From UBA4744 sp963707435 (GTDB taxonomy: Bacteria; Actinomycetota; Acidimicrobiia; Spongiisociales; UBA4744): a DNA stretch of 64,000 bases. The position numbers and the translations under genes are program-made. Position 1 is the stretch's first letter, and every line of letters starts with the position of its first letter. Location of the stretch: contig CAVPPF010000006.1 of the NCBI GenBank assembly GCA_963707435.1, forward strand, positions 186,001 through 250,000. Direction: 5' to 3'. The notes beneath the pieces were generated by a model. That model was not told the DNA's origin. It worked only from the letters and a program-made list of their open reading frames with translations, and did not search any database. This document shows positions 40,701-48,829 of this stretch, in pieces.

Positions 40701-42863
40701 GTACCGTTGGTTGAACGTGTTGTAGGTGGTCGATTGCCAGGCGCCGCCATCGATACTGACTTCAACATCGAGACTGCCGGGGGACGTCTCGGCGTCGGTG
40801 GCCTGGACGCGGAGTGTGATGGTCCCGGACACGGTCTGGCCGGGGGTTGGTTCCGTGATCGAGACGGTGGGAGACTGGTTACCCGAGATCGTGGCGGTGG
40901 CGGTGTCGGTGTCGGTGGCGCCGTCGTTGTCGGTGACGGTGAGCGTGATGGTGTAGGTGCCGTTGGTCGCGTAGGTGTGAACTGCCGTCGGGAGGGAACT
41001 GGTGGTATCGGCCGTACCGTCACCCCAGTCCCAGCGGTAGTTTGAAATAGTGCCGTCCGAGTCCGATGAAGCCGCGCCGGTGACGGTGACAGGGACACCG
41101 GCGGTTCCCGGGTAGGGGCCCCCGGCGTTGGCGTTCGGGCGGGCGTTGATGGTGGCGGTGGCGGTGTCGGTGTCGGTGGCGCCGTCGTTGTCGGTGACGG
41201 TGAGGGTGATGGTCTTCGTTCCCCCGGTGGTGTAGATGTGGCTGGCGGTTGGTGACCCGCTGGTGGTGTCGGGGCTGCCGTCTCCCCAGTCCCACCGGTA
41301 GGTGGTGATGGTGCCGTCGGAGTCGGTTGAGGCGGCTCCAGTCACGCTGATCGACGACCCTGCGTTACCAGAGTAGGGACCCCCGGCGTCGGCAGTGGGA
41401 GCCTGGTTGTTGTTAACGGTGAAGCTCCGGGCGGCGGTGGTGGTGGTGTTGCCGAACCCGTCGGTGGCGCGAGCGGTCACCGTATGGGATCCGTCGCTGA
41501 GCGTGGTGGTGTTGAGGGCTCGCTCGTAGCGTGAATTCCCAGAGTTGTACGTGGTCGACTGCCAGGCGCCGCTGTCGATGCTCACTTGGGTGATGAGATT
41601 TCCCGCCGACGTTTCGGCGTCGGTGGCCTGTACCCGGATGGTAATCGTGCCCGATACCGTCTGGCCGGCGGAAGGATCGGTAATCGAGACGGTGGGCGAC
41701 TGGTTACCCGAGATGGTGGCGGTGGCGGTGTCGGTGTCGGTGGCGCCGTCGTTGTCGGTGACGGTGAGGGTGACGGTATAGGTACCGGCCGTGGCGAACG
41801 TGTGTGATGGGGTGGAGCCGCTGCTGTTGGAGGTGCCGTCACCCCAGTTCCATGAGTAGGAGGCGATGGTGCCGTCCGGGTCGTTTGAGCCGGTCCCGTC
41901 GAAAGTGATGGGGATCCCGGCCGTGCCCGTTCTGTTGGGTCCGGCGTTTGCAACCGGATCCTGGTTGGGTGGGTCGGAGATGGTGGCGGTGGCGGTGTCG
42001 GTGTCGGTGGCGCCGTCGTTGTCGGTGACGGTGAGGGTGACGGTATAGGTACCGGCCGTGGCGAACGTGTGTGATGGGGTGGAGCCGCTGCTGTTGGAGG
42101 TGCCGTCACCCCAGTTCCATGAGTAGGAGGCGATGGTGCCGTCCGGGTCGTTTGAGCCGGTCCCGTCGAAAGTGATGGGGATCCCGGCCGTGCCCGTTCT
42201 GTTGGGTCCGGCGTTTGCAACCGGATCCTGGTTGGGTGGGTCGGAGATGGTGGCGGTGGCGGTGTCGGTGTCGGTGGCGCCGTCGTTGTCGGTGACGGTG
42301 AGGGTGACGGTATAGGTACCGGCCGTGGCGAACGTGTGTGATGGGGTGGAGCCGCTGCTGTTGGAGGTGCCGTCACCCCAGTTCCATGAGTAGGAGGCGA
42401 TGGTGCCGTCCGGGTCGTTTGAGCCGGTCCCGTCGAAAGTGATGGGGATCCCGGCCGTGCCCGTTCTGTTGGGTCCGGCGTTTGCAACCGGATCCTGGTT
42501 GGGTGGGTCGGAGATGGTGGCGGTAGTGGTTGCCGGTGCGGATGTCTCTGCTCCGCTGTCCGTGACGGTCAGCGTTACGGTATAGGTGCCTGCGGAGGCG
42601 TAGATGTGGCTGGGATTGGCTGCGGTGCTGGTGCCGCCGTCGCCGAATGTCCATGCGTATGCAGTGATGGTGCCGCCGTCCGCTGTGTCATTTGATCCGG
42701 CGCTGGAGAAAGAGACTGCCACGCCCGTCGTACCCGTGTACGGACCATTAACGACAGCTATGGGGAGGGTCGCCCACGCCACCCCCGTCATCAACGGGCT
42801 GACCATGAGGGCGAACGCCGTCAGCAGAGCAAACGCTGATTGCCCAAATCGCTTTGCCGCCAT
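37794..42863 (-). CDS. Giant surface protein with nine PKD and seven Ig-like domains
   Basis: This protein of about 1,689 residues has a signal peptide (MAAKRFGQSAFALLTAFALMVSP...AWA) and nine PKD domains, recognised by GGPYxGTAG-like starts, WxWGDG and TLTVTDNDGATDTDTATATI ends. They are interleaved with seven Ig-like domains (PTVSITxPxxGQTVSGTITxRVxATD, or FFVDGxSIGTD). Three successive PKD units near residues 115-385 are identical in DNA. The C-terminus has the same beta domain as the preceding gene (IGLSATSFSVAP versus TGLSATAFSLAP), then a membrane helix and an RRKMIVRRLAARGR tail. The start may instead be TTG at 42941. It is likely a rod-like adhesin or envelope scaffold. Confidence 0.87.
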   Translation of the reverse strand: MAAKRFGQSAFALLTAFALMVSPLMTGVAWATLPIAVVNGPYTGTTGVAVSFSSAGSNDTADGGTITAYAWTFGDGGTSTAANPSHIYASAGTYTVTLTVTDSGAETSAPATTTATISDPPNQDPVANAGPNRTGTAGIPITFDGTGSNDPDGTIASYSWNWGDGTSNSSGSTPSHTFATAGTYTVTLTVTDNDGATDTDTATATISDPPNQDPVANAGPNRTGTAGIPITFDGTGSNDPDGTIASYSWNWGDGTSNSSGSTPSHTFATAGTYTVTLTVTDNDGATDTDTATATISDPPNQDPVANAGPNRTGTAGIPITFDGTGSNDPDGTIASYSWNWGDGTSNSSGSTPSHTFATAGTYTVTLTVTDNDGATDTDTATATISGNQSPTVSITDPSAGQTVSGTITIRVQATDAETSAGNLITQVSIDSGAWQSTTYNSGNSRYERALNTTTLSDGSHTVTARATDGFGNTTTTAARSFTVNNNQAPTADAGGPYSGNAGSSISVTGAASTDSDGTITTYRWDWGDGSPDTTSGSPTASHIYTTGGTKTITLTVTDNDGATDTDTATATINARPNANAGGPYPGTAGVPVTVTGAASSDSDGTISNYRWDWGDGTADTTSSLPTAVHTYATNGTYTITLTVTDNDGATDTDTATATISGNQSPTVSITEPTPGQTVSGTITLRVQATDAETSPGSLDVEVSIDGGAWQSTTYNTFNQRYERALNTTTLSDGSHTVTARATDGFGNTTTTAARSFTVNNNQPPTADAGGPYAGTAGVSVTVTGAASSDPDGNIATYRWNWGDGTSSPASGFATAIHTYSSSGTYTITLTVTDNDGATDTDTATVTISGNQPPTVSITDPSAGQTVSGTITIRVQASDTETSPGSLDVEVRIDSGTWLSTTYNTFNQRYERALNTSTLSDATHTVTARATDGFGNTTTTAARSFTVNNNQPPTADANGPYTGSTGSSVSFSSAGSTDSDGTIASYLWTFGDGTTSTAANPTHTYSTGGTKVVTLTVTDNDGASSAADTTTAVINVTPVADAGGPYTGTAGVTVSVTGAGSTDSDGSISTYAWSWGDGTSTPASTFAPAIHTYAAGGSYTITLTVTDDDGTTDTDTAVVTVTANAAPTVSVATPSSGATATGPLTVRVSATDVESTAGTLDVEYRIDAGLWQPATYNTFTTSYEATVTTTTLSDGSHTVTARATDGFGNTTTSTSVTFVVDNNVAPTARITAPATNTSVSGSVTITATATDDKAVGRVQFFVDGVSIGTDSSSIGGWSVVWNTANVTSGRHTLTATATDLPGKTGTSAAVFVTVDQPPTVDITRPAPLAVVSERVTISASAADDVDIDQVEFFVDGNSIGTDTNPSGGWTLSWNTRSVDNGRRTIRAIARDSRGQTTLDSVIVTVDNDLFPSVTITGPRDGATIYGVGIVLISANASDDDGVEQVEFFVDGTSISVDTVPSNGWSAVWNPTRATIGQHTIRAVATDRGGQTAADSNTVTIQAFTTATTSPPTPTTAPPLVEIDTPATGLSATAFSLAPPTVSAGGEIALTVALAAEVPGKAEVVFHLDGEPLGDVATVNAGDPGAGTGATAVFTRTLPTGLQVGLHRVEVLTTDEPPQVLASRTVGVVAGVQASEEDPQPGAPSEPSAPIGIVLAVVIGGAAAVTAAGFAAAGWYRRKMIVRRLAARGRP
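41710..42510 (-). repeat. Three identical 267-bp tandem repeats in the giant PKD gene
   Basis: Units start at 41710, 41977 and 42244 and each is exactly 267 bp (89 codons, one PKD domain). By eye the three copies are the same at every base. Outside them the related domains have diverged, so this is a recent amplification or homogenised by recombination. Such a block can also be miscounted in assembly. Confidence 0.92.
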
Positions 42864-43080
42864 CGTAAAGATGCGGTTCCCAGTTGCCGACACTGCCGAT
42901 GCCCCGATTCCCGCGTTTTCCGTGACCCTCCGCCGGGCCAACTCCTGCCCTCATCCGTGTTACCACGCGCAGTGGTAAGACCATCACTGGTCGGACCTTC
43001 AGCTTACTAGGAGTGGGCAGCCAGGGATAAGGGGCGCTCGCCTCATTTCGGCGGTCGGACGCTTGCGTGCGGTCGTGCGC

Positions 43081-43728
43081 CTACCCGGCGTCAGGGTCGG
43101 GAACGACAACCAGAAGCGTTCCGCCTTCGACGCTGATCGACACCGACTCGCTCTTGAACTCGTTGCTCACGCCGCGAGTTGAGCCGGCCTCGAGATCCTC
43201 GCCGTTGAGGTTCCACCGGAGCCCACTGGTCTCGACCCCGCGCACCCGGCCGCCCACGGCCAGCAGTGACACCGAGGCGCCGATCTTTCCCTCGAGCGTC
43301 AACCCGCCGTGCACTGCGTACAGGCGATCCCGACCCGCCCGCCATTCGATCTCGAGATCCGCGAAAGCGGGGGAGGGGAGCAGCAAGGCGTTGGCGAGGT
43401 AGTGGTCCTGTCTCCCGCCATGCCCGCCGATCACGATCACCTTTTCGGCGCCCTGGCGCCGGGCTGCCTGCAGCGCCAACTCCATGTCCGTGGCGTCCTT
43501 GTAGACGGGGTGCCGCTCGATGGCAGTTCGGTGGGCTTCTGCTTCCTGGCGCCCGCCGGCGCTGATCGAGTCCAGGTCACCGACGAGGAGGTCGATCTCA
43601 AAACCCGACTCCCGGGCCCGGTCCAGCCCCGAATCGGCCGCGATCACGAAGGCGTCCGCAGGCAGGTTGAGCACCGCAGATGGAGGAATGGGGTCGCCAC
43701 CGGCGAATACGATCACAGTCTCTGACAT
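43081..43728 (-). CDS. thiN: Thiamine pyrophosphokinase
   Basis: This 215-residue enzyme transfers pyrophosphate from ATP to thiamine. Family motifs are present in order: AADSGLDRA, LLVGDLDSISAGG, the substrate motif HPVYKDATDMELAL, and GGHGGRQDHYLAN. A C-terminal beta domain (WNLNGEDLEAGSTRGVSNEF and SVSISVEGGTLLVVVPD) forms half of the thiamine site in the dimer. No TPP riboswitch is visible upstream. The gene lies downstream of the S9 peptidase with a 210-bp gap that holds a hairpin cluster. Confidence 0.93.
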   Translation of the reverse strand: MSETVIVFAGGDPIPPSAVLNLPADAFVIAADSGLDRARESGFEIDLLVGDLDSISAGGRQEAEAHRTAIERHPVYKDATDMELALQAARRQGAEKVIVIGGHGGRQDHYLANALLLPSPAFADLEIEWRAGRDRLYAVHGGLTLEGKIGASVSLLAVGGRVRGVETSGLRWNLNGEDLEAGSTRGVSNEFKSESVSISVEGGTLLVVVPDPDAG

Positions 43729-43794
43729 GGTTTGGTCACCCTAGAGGGTGAGGCCGGGCTCGAGTAACGGGTGAGGTCGCGAACTACAAAATCG

Positions 43795-43952
43795 TCTTAC
43801 GCGCAGCCGGCGCGTAAGAACCACCTTGACCTGGCCTTTCACTTCCCGCACGGTCTACCCCGGTGCACCTCGACCAAAACCCTCAACCAAAGGTTGAGGC
43901 CGTTCTTGCGTGAGAAACCTGCGCTATGCGCAGGAAACTCACGCAAGAACGG
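43795..43952 (-). other. Cluster of three hairpins between the S9 peptidase and thiN
   Basis: Hairpin 1 (43795-43819) has a 10-bp stem TCTTACGCGC with a 5-nt loop. Hairpin 2 (43881-43899) has an 8-bp stem CCTCAACC with loop AAA. Hairpin 3 (43900-43952) has a 15-bp outer stem, a symmetric 3x3 internal loop, a 7-bp inner stem CCTGCGC and a TAT loop. The stop codon of the S9 peptidase (43939-43941) lies inside hairpin 3. In the minus-strand mRNA the internal loop would be UUU opposite UUU. It may act as terminator, RNA-stability element or repeat-type element. Confidence 0.7.
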
Positions 43953-45888
43953 GTTTGAGATAGCGGTCGAGCCAGGCCAGGACCTCGCCGTACCAGTGGA
44001 TCGAGTTGCGGGGTTTGAGGATCCAGTGGTTCTCGTCCGGGTAGTAGACGAGCCGGGCGTCGACCCCCTTGGCCTTGAGCACCCCGTAGAGCTCGAGTCC
44101 CTGGGTGACCGGCACCCGGTAGTCCTTTTCGCCGTGGATCACCAGGGTCGGGGTGCTGTAACCACCGGCATGAGCGCTCGGGCTCCACCGCTCCACCCGC
44201 TCACGATCGTCGAAGTACTCGGCGCCGTATGCCCGCGGCCGGCCCTGGGTGAAGTCGCTGGCGTACATGCCGCCGAGGTTGGTGACGGCGGCATGGGCGA
44301 TGGCACATGCGAACCGATCGGTCTGGCTGGTGAGCCAGGCGGTCATGTATCCGCCGTACGAGCCGCCGGTGACCGCTATCCGGTCCGGATCGATGAACCC
44401 CCGTTCGATCAACTGGTCGGTGGCCGCGAGGATGTCTTGGGTCGGCTTGTCGCCCCATTCGCCGTGGATCGACGTTGCGAAATCTTGCCCCCATGAGGTC
44501 GAGCCGTGGAAGTTGACCATCGCCACGACGTATCCGGGAGCGGCGAAGGCATGGGCGTTCCATCGGAAGTGGAAGAAGTCGCCGAATATCCCGTGCGGGC
44601 CGCCGTGGATCTTGTGGACGAGGGGCCAGGTCGTGGCCGGGTCGAAGTCCGGCGGATAGACCAGGTACCCCTGGACCGGGTTGCCGGCGGCGCCGACGAA
44701 TTCGACTTCTTCAACATCACCGAGGTGGAGCAGACCCATCACCTCGTCCGTGAAGTTCGTGACGGCCCCGCCGTCTCTGCCGACTTCGAGGATTTCGTTC
44801 GGTCTGCTGAGCTCCTGGTATTGGGCAAAGATCCGGTCGCCTGCCGGAACCGGGGAGCCGTAGGTGCCACCGGTCGCGATCGGCTCCGGTGTCCCCGGAG
44901 TCAGCCCGAGCCGGTACAGGTTCACCCTGCCGCGGTCCTCGGCGGCGAAGACCAAGGTTCCGTCCCGGGTGAACTCCCAGCCACCGGCCGAGCGGTCCCA
45001 GTCCTCGGTCAGGACCTCGTGCTCGAGTTCGGCCCGGTCGTACCGGACGAGGCGGACCCGATCGGCGTAGAAGTCGATCTCGCGCTGCATCCCGTAGACG
45101 ATCGAAACTCCGTCCGGGCTGTAGCGCGGGCGACGTTCGTGACCTTCTCCGTCCGGCGTGAGACAGGTAGCGACTCCGCCTTCGATCGGCAGGGTGAAGA
45201 GGGCAAACCGTGGCCGGTCGTGCGGAGGTTCACTGGTGTCGGCAGAGAAGGCGATTTCCCGACCGTCGGGTGAGATGTCGAATTCGTCGCCGGGTGTCTC
45301 CCAGTTCCACCATCGAGTCGAGTCGGGGGTGAGATCGATCAGCGTTCGTGAGGTCAGATCGAGACGGAAGAGGTGAGGGACCCGACCGTCGGTGAGCCAG
45401 CGGTCCCAATAGCGGAACACGCGGTCCTCGGTGACGTGGGCCTTCACAGGATCCTCTTTGCGGCTTGCGGCGAGCTGTCGCGTGGCCTCGAGGTCGAGTG
45501 CATCTTTGAAGACGGGGGCTACCACGATCAGGCCGGTTCCGTCGGGGAGCCACTTCATCCCGGCGGCACCGAGTGGCAGGTCGGTGATCGGCTCGGGCTC
45601 GCCGCCGGCGAGTGGCAACACGTGAACCTGGGAAAGCTCGTCGATGTCGCGCAGAAACGCGAGGTGGGTGCCGTCCGGGTTGACCACCGGACTGGTGCTC
45701 GAGTGGCTGGTCGCCGTGAGCGGGTCGACCCGTCCCTCCTCGACACGATGCAGTCGGGTCGTTCCCTTGTTTTCGTCGAGATCGTAGGTAGTGACGGGAA
45801 CCACGATGAAGCTTCCGTCCGGGGAAGGTGCCGGTTGGCCCACCCGGGGGATCTTCCACAGGTCTTCCGGAGTGATGGTGTGTCGCAT
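43939..45888 (-). CDS. S9 family prolyl oligopeptidase / acylaminoacyl-peptidase
   Basis: This 649-residue enzyme has an N-terminal seven-bladed propeller starting MRHTITPEDLWKIPRVGQPAPSPDG. The peptidase domain has the nucleophile in TGGSYGGYMTAWL (Ser near 510), the acid near VIHGEKDYRVPVTQG and the His near YPDENHWI (about 620). It is closest in layout to dipeptidyl-peptidase or acylaminoacyl-peptidases and is cytosolic, with no signal peptide. The ATG at 45888 lies 6 nt after TATCCT (45895-45900), consistent with a leaderless mRNA; the extension to 45939 was not used. The stop lies in a large hairpin. Confidence 0.9.
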   Translation of the reverse strand: MRHTITPEDLWKIPRVGQPAPSPDGSFIVVPVTTYDLDENKGTTRLHRVEEGRVDPLTATSHSSTSPVVNPDGTHLAFLRDIDELSQVHVLPLAGGEPEPITDLPLGAAGMKWLPDGTGLIVVAPVFKDALDLEATRQLAASRKEDPVKAHVTEDRVFRYWDRWLTDGRVPHLFRLDLTSRTLIDLTPDSTRWWNWETPGDEFDISPDGREIAFSADTSEPPHDRPRFALFTLPIEGGVATCLTPDGEGHERRPRYSPDGVSIVYGMQREIDFYADRVRLVRYDRAELEHEVLTEDWDRSAGGWEFTRDGTLVFAAEDRGRVNLYRLGLTPGTPEPIATGGTYGSPVPAGDRIFAQYQELSRPNEILEVGRDGGAVTNFTDEVMGLLHLGDVEEVEFVGAAGNPVQGYLVYPPDFDPATTWPLVHKIHGGPHGIFGDFFHFRWNAHAFAAPGYVVAMVNFHGSTSWGQDFATSIHGEWGDKPTQDILAATDQLIERGFIDPDRIAVTGGSYGGYMTAWLTSQTDRFACAIAHAAVTNLGGMYASDFTQGRPRAYGAEYFDDRERVERWSPSAHAGGYSTPTLVIHGEKDYRVPVTQGLELYGVLKAKGVDARLVYYPDENHWILKPRNSIHWYGEVLAWLDRYLKPVLA

Positions 45889-45894
45889 ATGGCG

Positions 45895-45900
45895 AGGATA
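45895..45900 (-). promoter_or_regulatory. -10 box TATCCT, putative leaderless promoter
   Basis: On the minus strand TATCCT is followed by CGCCAT and the ATG of the S9 peptidase gene. It sits in the 29-bp gap after the upstream lipoprotein gene. Confidence 0.5.
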
Positions 45901-45917
45901 GTGCCGTGGGGGTGGGC

Positions 45918-47159
45918 CTATCCCGGGGCAGGCGACCAAAAGACGATGTCGCCGGTAGCAACTGCCTCCGGTTCGGCCCCATCGTGGACTCGCTGGACCC
46001 AGACGGTGGCATCACCCGTCTCGGTGAGCCCGGAGTAGGCGAAGGCGGATCCGTCGGGCGCCCAGAGGGTGTGACTGCGGGAGTACTGATCCCAGAAGGG
46101 GAGATACGACGCTGCGAAGGCCGGTGTCGGGTTGACGCGGGCATACATCTGTGAAGTCGATCCGTCCCACACAGCCCATCGGAACGTTGGATGATCGATC
46201 CCTCCCTCGGAGGCCAGATACAGCAGCGCGGTACCGGATGGGCTCCACTGGAACGCCAGGACGGGTTCCTGGCTCACCGTGGTCGCTTCTCCGGACTCAA
46301 CCTCTGTGACGACCAGCGGGCCGAAGTTGAAAGCGGTCCTGTCCAGCGTTGCGGAGTGGGCGATCCGGCTCCCGTCTGGACTGAGCTCGAACGTTGCCAC
46401 TCCCGAGAAGACCCCGAACGCATGCAGGACGTTGCCGGAGGTGTCGGCGATCACGATCTCCTGTCCGTTCGACTGGAATGCCCCCGTTCTGACGCCTCCC
46501 GTTGCGGGCGGGGTTCCGATCGCATAGACCAACCGGGTCCCGTCCGCGGCCCACTGCGGGGCCTGGAAGCGGGCTTCCGTCCGCTCGAGTGCGGCCGGCG
46601 CTCCGTCGGGTTCCAGCAGTGCGATGCTGTCCGCATTGGTGTGGGTCAGCAGCGTGCGGCCATCGGGTGACCAGGCGAAGTAGTACGGCTGGGCCTCGTC
46701 GATCACCCGGATCTCGGCGTCCACGATGCCGAGATCCACGTTCCCGCCGGGACCGCCGCCGAGAAACGCAACACGGTCCCGGGTTGGGCTCCAGAAGTAG
46801 TAGAACGGAGCAACCGGAGAGGCGACTCGTTCGAGTTCTTCGCCGCGCGGTCCCGACGTCACCACGAAAGCTTCCGGAATTTCGCTCATGTGGTCTACCT
46901 CGGTCCACACCAGACGTTCACCGTCGGGTGACCATGTGGGTTGAATTGCGACCAGACCCGGCCCTGCCTCGACGAGGTCGGCGCGGTCCGAACCATCCGG
47001 TTTGATGGTGAAGATCGAGGCGTCGTCGTGTCCTACCACCAGCAACCCGCCCGGATCCGGGGCCGGCCCGGCGGTGGTCGACCCGAGACCATCGCCAGTA
47101 CAGGCGGCGATGATGACCGCCAGGGCGGGAAGAAGAAGGACGAGGGAACGGGAACGCAT
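45918..47159 (-). CDS. Lipoprotein with TolB-like beta-propeller
   Basis: This 413-residue exported protein has a signal peptide ending in AVIIAACTGDG (lipobox). PD40/WD40-like propeller repeats follow: IQPTWSPDGERLVWT, YYFWSPTRDRVAFLGG, YYFAWSPDGRTLLTHTN, FELSPDGSRIAHSAT, LAFQWSPSGTALLYLA and LWAPDGSAFAYSGL. It has no enzyme motif; such propellers usually bind proteins or ligands at the envelope. The ATG at 47159 lies 6 nt after TACGAT (47166-47171) and starts the signal peptide, while the open frame extends to 47489 without homology. The neighbouring peptidase gene is in the same direction. Confidence 0.86.
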   Translation of the reverse strand: MRSRSLVLLLPALAVIIAACTGDGLGSTTAGPAPDPGGLLVVGHDDASIFTIKPDGSDRADLVEAGPGLVAIQPTWSPDGERLVWTEVDHMSEIPEAFVVTSGPRGEELERVASPVAPFYYFWSPTRDRVAFLGGGPGGNVDLGIVDAEIRVIDEAQPYYFAWSPDGRTLLTHTNADSIALLEPDGAPAALERTEARFQAPQWAADGTRLVYAIGTPPATGGVRTGAFQSNGQEIVIADTSGNVLHAFGVFSGVATFELSPDGSRIAHSATLDRTAFNFGPLVVTEVESGEATTVSQEPVLAFQWSPSGTALLYLASEGGIDHPTFRWAVWDGSTSQMYARVNPTPAFAASYLPFWDQYSRSHTLWAPDGSAFAYSGLTETGDATVWVQRVHDGAEPEAVATGDIVFWSPAPG

Positions 47160-47212
47160 CACCAGATCGTACCGGTGTTCAGACACCACCTCCCGGCCCC
47201 GCCCACAGCCCC

Positions 47213-48700
47213 CTACCGGAGGGAGTCGCGATTGAGTTCCGCAACCCGGGCGCGGAGCTGCGGCGTGAAGGCGCCGGCAGGCATGCGCCATCTCCAGTTT
47301 CCGCCCAGGGTGCCGGGGAAGTTCATCCGCGCGCTCGTCGGGAGACTCAGCACATCCTGAAGAGGAGCAATTGCAACGTTGGCCGTGGATTTCCAGGCGG
47401 CGCGGATCAAGTCCCAGGAGATGTCCTCGCCGGTGACCCCGAGGTACTCGGCGGCGAACGCTCGTTCCTCTTCGGTGGCGGACTCCCACCAGCCGAGGGT
47501 GGTGTCGTTGTCGTGAGTGCCCGTATAGACGATGCAGTTGGTCGGGTAGTGGTGGGGAAGAAACTCATTGTCGAGGCCATCGTCGAACGCGAACTGGAGG
47601 ATCTTCATGCCGGGCAAATCGAACTCGTCGCGGAGCACGAATACGTCCGGATTGATCTCCCCGAGATCCTCAGCGATGATCGGCAGTTCACCGAGTTCAT
47701 CGGTGACGGCTTGGAGAAAGCGGGCGCCGGGTCCGGGCAGCCAGCGTCCCTCGACCGCCGTTGTGGCCGTGCCGGGGATCTCCCAATAGTCGACAAAGCC
47801 CCGGAAGTGATCGACCCGAACAACATCGACCAGCTTGAACGCGGCCCGGAAACGGGCCAGCCACCACCCGTAGCCGCGCTCGCCGTGGACGTCCCACCGG
47901 TAGAGCGGGTTGCCCCATAACTGGCCGGTCTTCGAGAAGTAGTCGGGTGGAACGCCAGCGACAACCGATGGTTTTCCCGTCTCGTCGAGATGGAACAGGT
48001 CCCGGTTCGCCCACACATCGGCCGAGTCGTGTGCGACGAAGATGGGGAGGTCCCCGACAATCATGACGCCGGTCTCCTGGGCGTGGGTCCGTAGGGCCTT
48101 CCACTGTCGGAAGAAGAGGAACTGGCGGAACGCATGGCGGGTGACCTCTCCGGCATATGCAGCGCGGGCTTTCTGGAGCTGCAGCGGGTCCCGGTCGCGG
48201 AGCGGAGCGGGCCATTCGGTCCAGGGTTTCAGGTTGTAGAGATCTTTGATGGCCATGAACAGCGCGAAATCGTCCAACCACTCGTGGTTGGAGATCCGGA
48301 ACTTCTCGAACTCGGCGCGGAGCTCCGGGAAACCACCGCCCTGGAAACGATCCAATGCTGTATCCAGGAGCTTCAGCTTCCAGGAAATAACCGGGCCGTA
48401 GTCAACATGGTCTTGCGGGAAGTCGGGATGGTCGGCGAGATCGTCGGCCGTGACGAGCCCTTCGGCCAGGAGGTCGTCCGGGCTGATGACATAGACGTTT
48501 CCGGCGAACGTCGAGAAGCACTGGTACGGCGAGTCTGCGTATCCGGTCGGACAGAGCGGCAACACCTGCCAGAGCTTGCACCCGGAAGCTGCGAGATCGT
48601 CGAGCCATTGATGGGCCGCAGGGCCGATGTCCCCGATCCCGTAGGGTCCGGGCAGGCTGGTGGGGTGCAGGAGTATCCCGGCGGAGCGTGTCAGGTGCAT
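47213..48700 (-). CDS. malQ: 4-alpha-glucanotransferase (amylomaltase)
   Basis: This 495-residue GH77 enzyme begins MHLTRSAGILLHPTSLPGPYGIGDIGPAAHQWLDDLAASG. The catalytic nucleophile lies in VVRVDHFRGFVDYWEIP, the acid/base Glu in LPIIAEDLGEINPDV, and the third Asp in YTGTHDNDTTLGWW. It transfers maltooligosyl units in maltodextrin or glycogen metabolism. I chose the second ATG (48700), because a GATAAT box (48708-48713) ends 7 nt before it; the ATG at 48709 lies inside that box. The GH13 enzyme at 34216 is a likely functional partner. Confidence 0.94.
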   Translation of the reverse strand: MHLTRSAGILLHPTSLPGPYGIGDIGPAAHQWLDDLAASGCKLWQVLPLCPTGYADSPYQCFSTFAGNVYVISPDDLLAEGLVTADDLADHPDFPQDHVDYGPVISWKLKLLDTALDRFQGGGFPELRAEFEKFRISNHEWLDDFALFMAIKDLYNLKPWTEWPAPLRDRDPLQLQKARAAYAGEVTRHAFRQFLFFRQWKALRTHAQETGVMIVGDLPIFVAHDSADVWANRDLFHLDETGKPSVVAGVPPDYFSKTGQLWGNPLYRWDVHGERGYGWWLARFRAAFKLVDVVRVDHFRGFVDYWEIPGTATTAVEGRWLPGPGARFLQAVTDELGELPIIAEDLGEINPDVFVLRDEFDLPGMKILQFAFDDGLDNEFLPHHYPTNCIVYTGTHDNDTTLGWWESATEEERAFAAEYLGVTGEDISWDLIRAAWKSTANVAIAPLQDVLSLPTSARMNFPGTLGGNWRWRMPAGAFTPQLRARVAELNRDSLR

Positions 48701-48707
48701 GGAGGTC

Positions 48708-48713
48708 ATTATC
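48708..48713 (-). promoter_or_regulatory. -10 box GATAAT upstream of malQ
   Basis: GATAAT is followed by 7 nt and the ATG at 48700, which decides the malQ start. The box overlaps an earlier in-frame ATG. Confidence 0.5.
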
Positions 48714-48829
48714 GCCGCGGTCGTGCAGAGAGCGCGAATCGTGTGCGGTGAGGGTGCAGGTCGTTCGCCTGTTGGAGCGGCATCGTCGAGCGCGAGATTC
48801 GTGGATCTTCCGGCGACGCTGAGGAGCGC

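Noticed and set aside
39000..42700. Periodic repeats that could suggest a CRISPR or other repeat array
   Set aside because: The periods are multiples of three and encode PKD/Ig domains in one long frame.
43900..43952. Long hairpin considered as an integron attC site
   Set aside because: No GTTRRRY/RYYYAAC core sites, no extrahelical-base pattern and no gene cassettes or integrase nearby.
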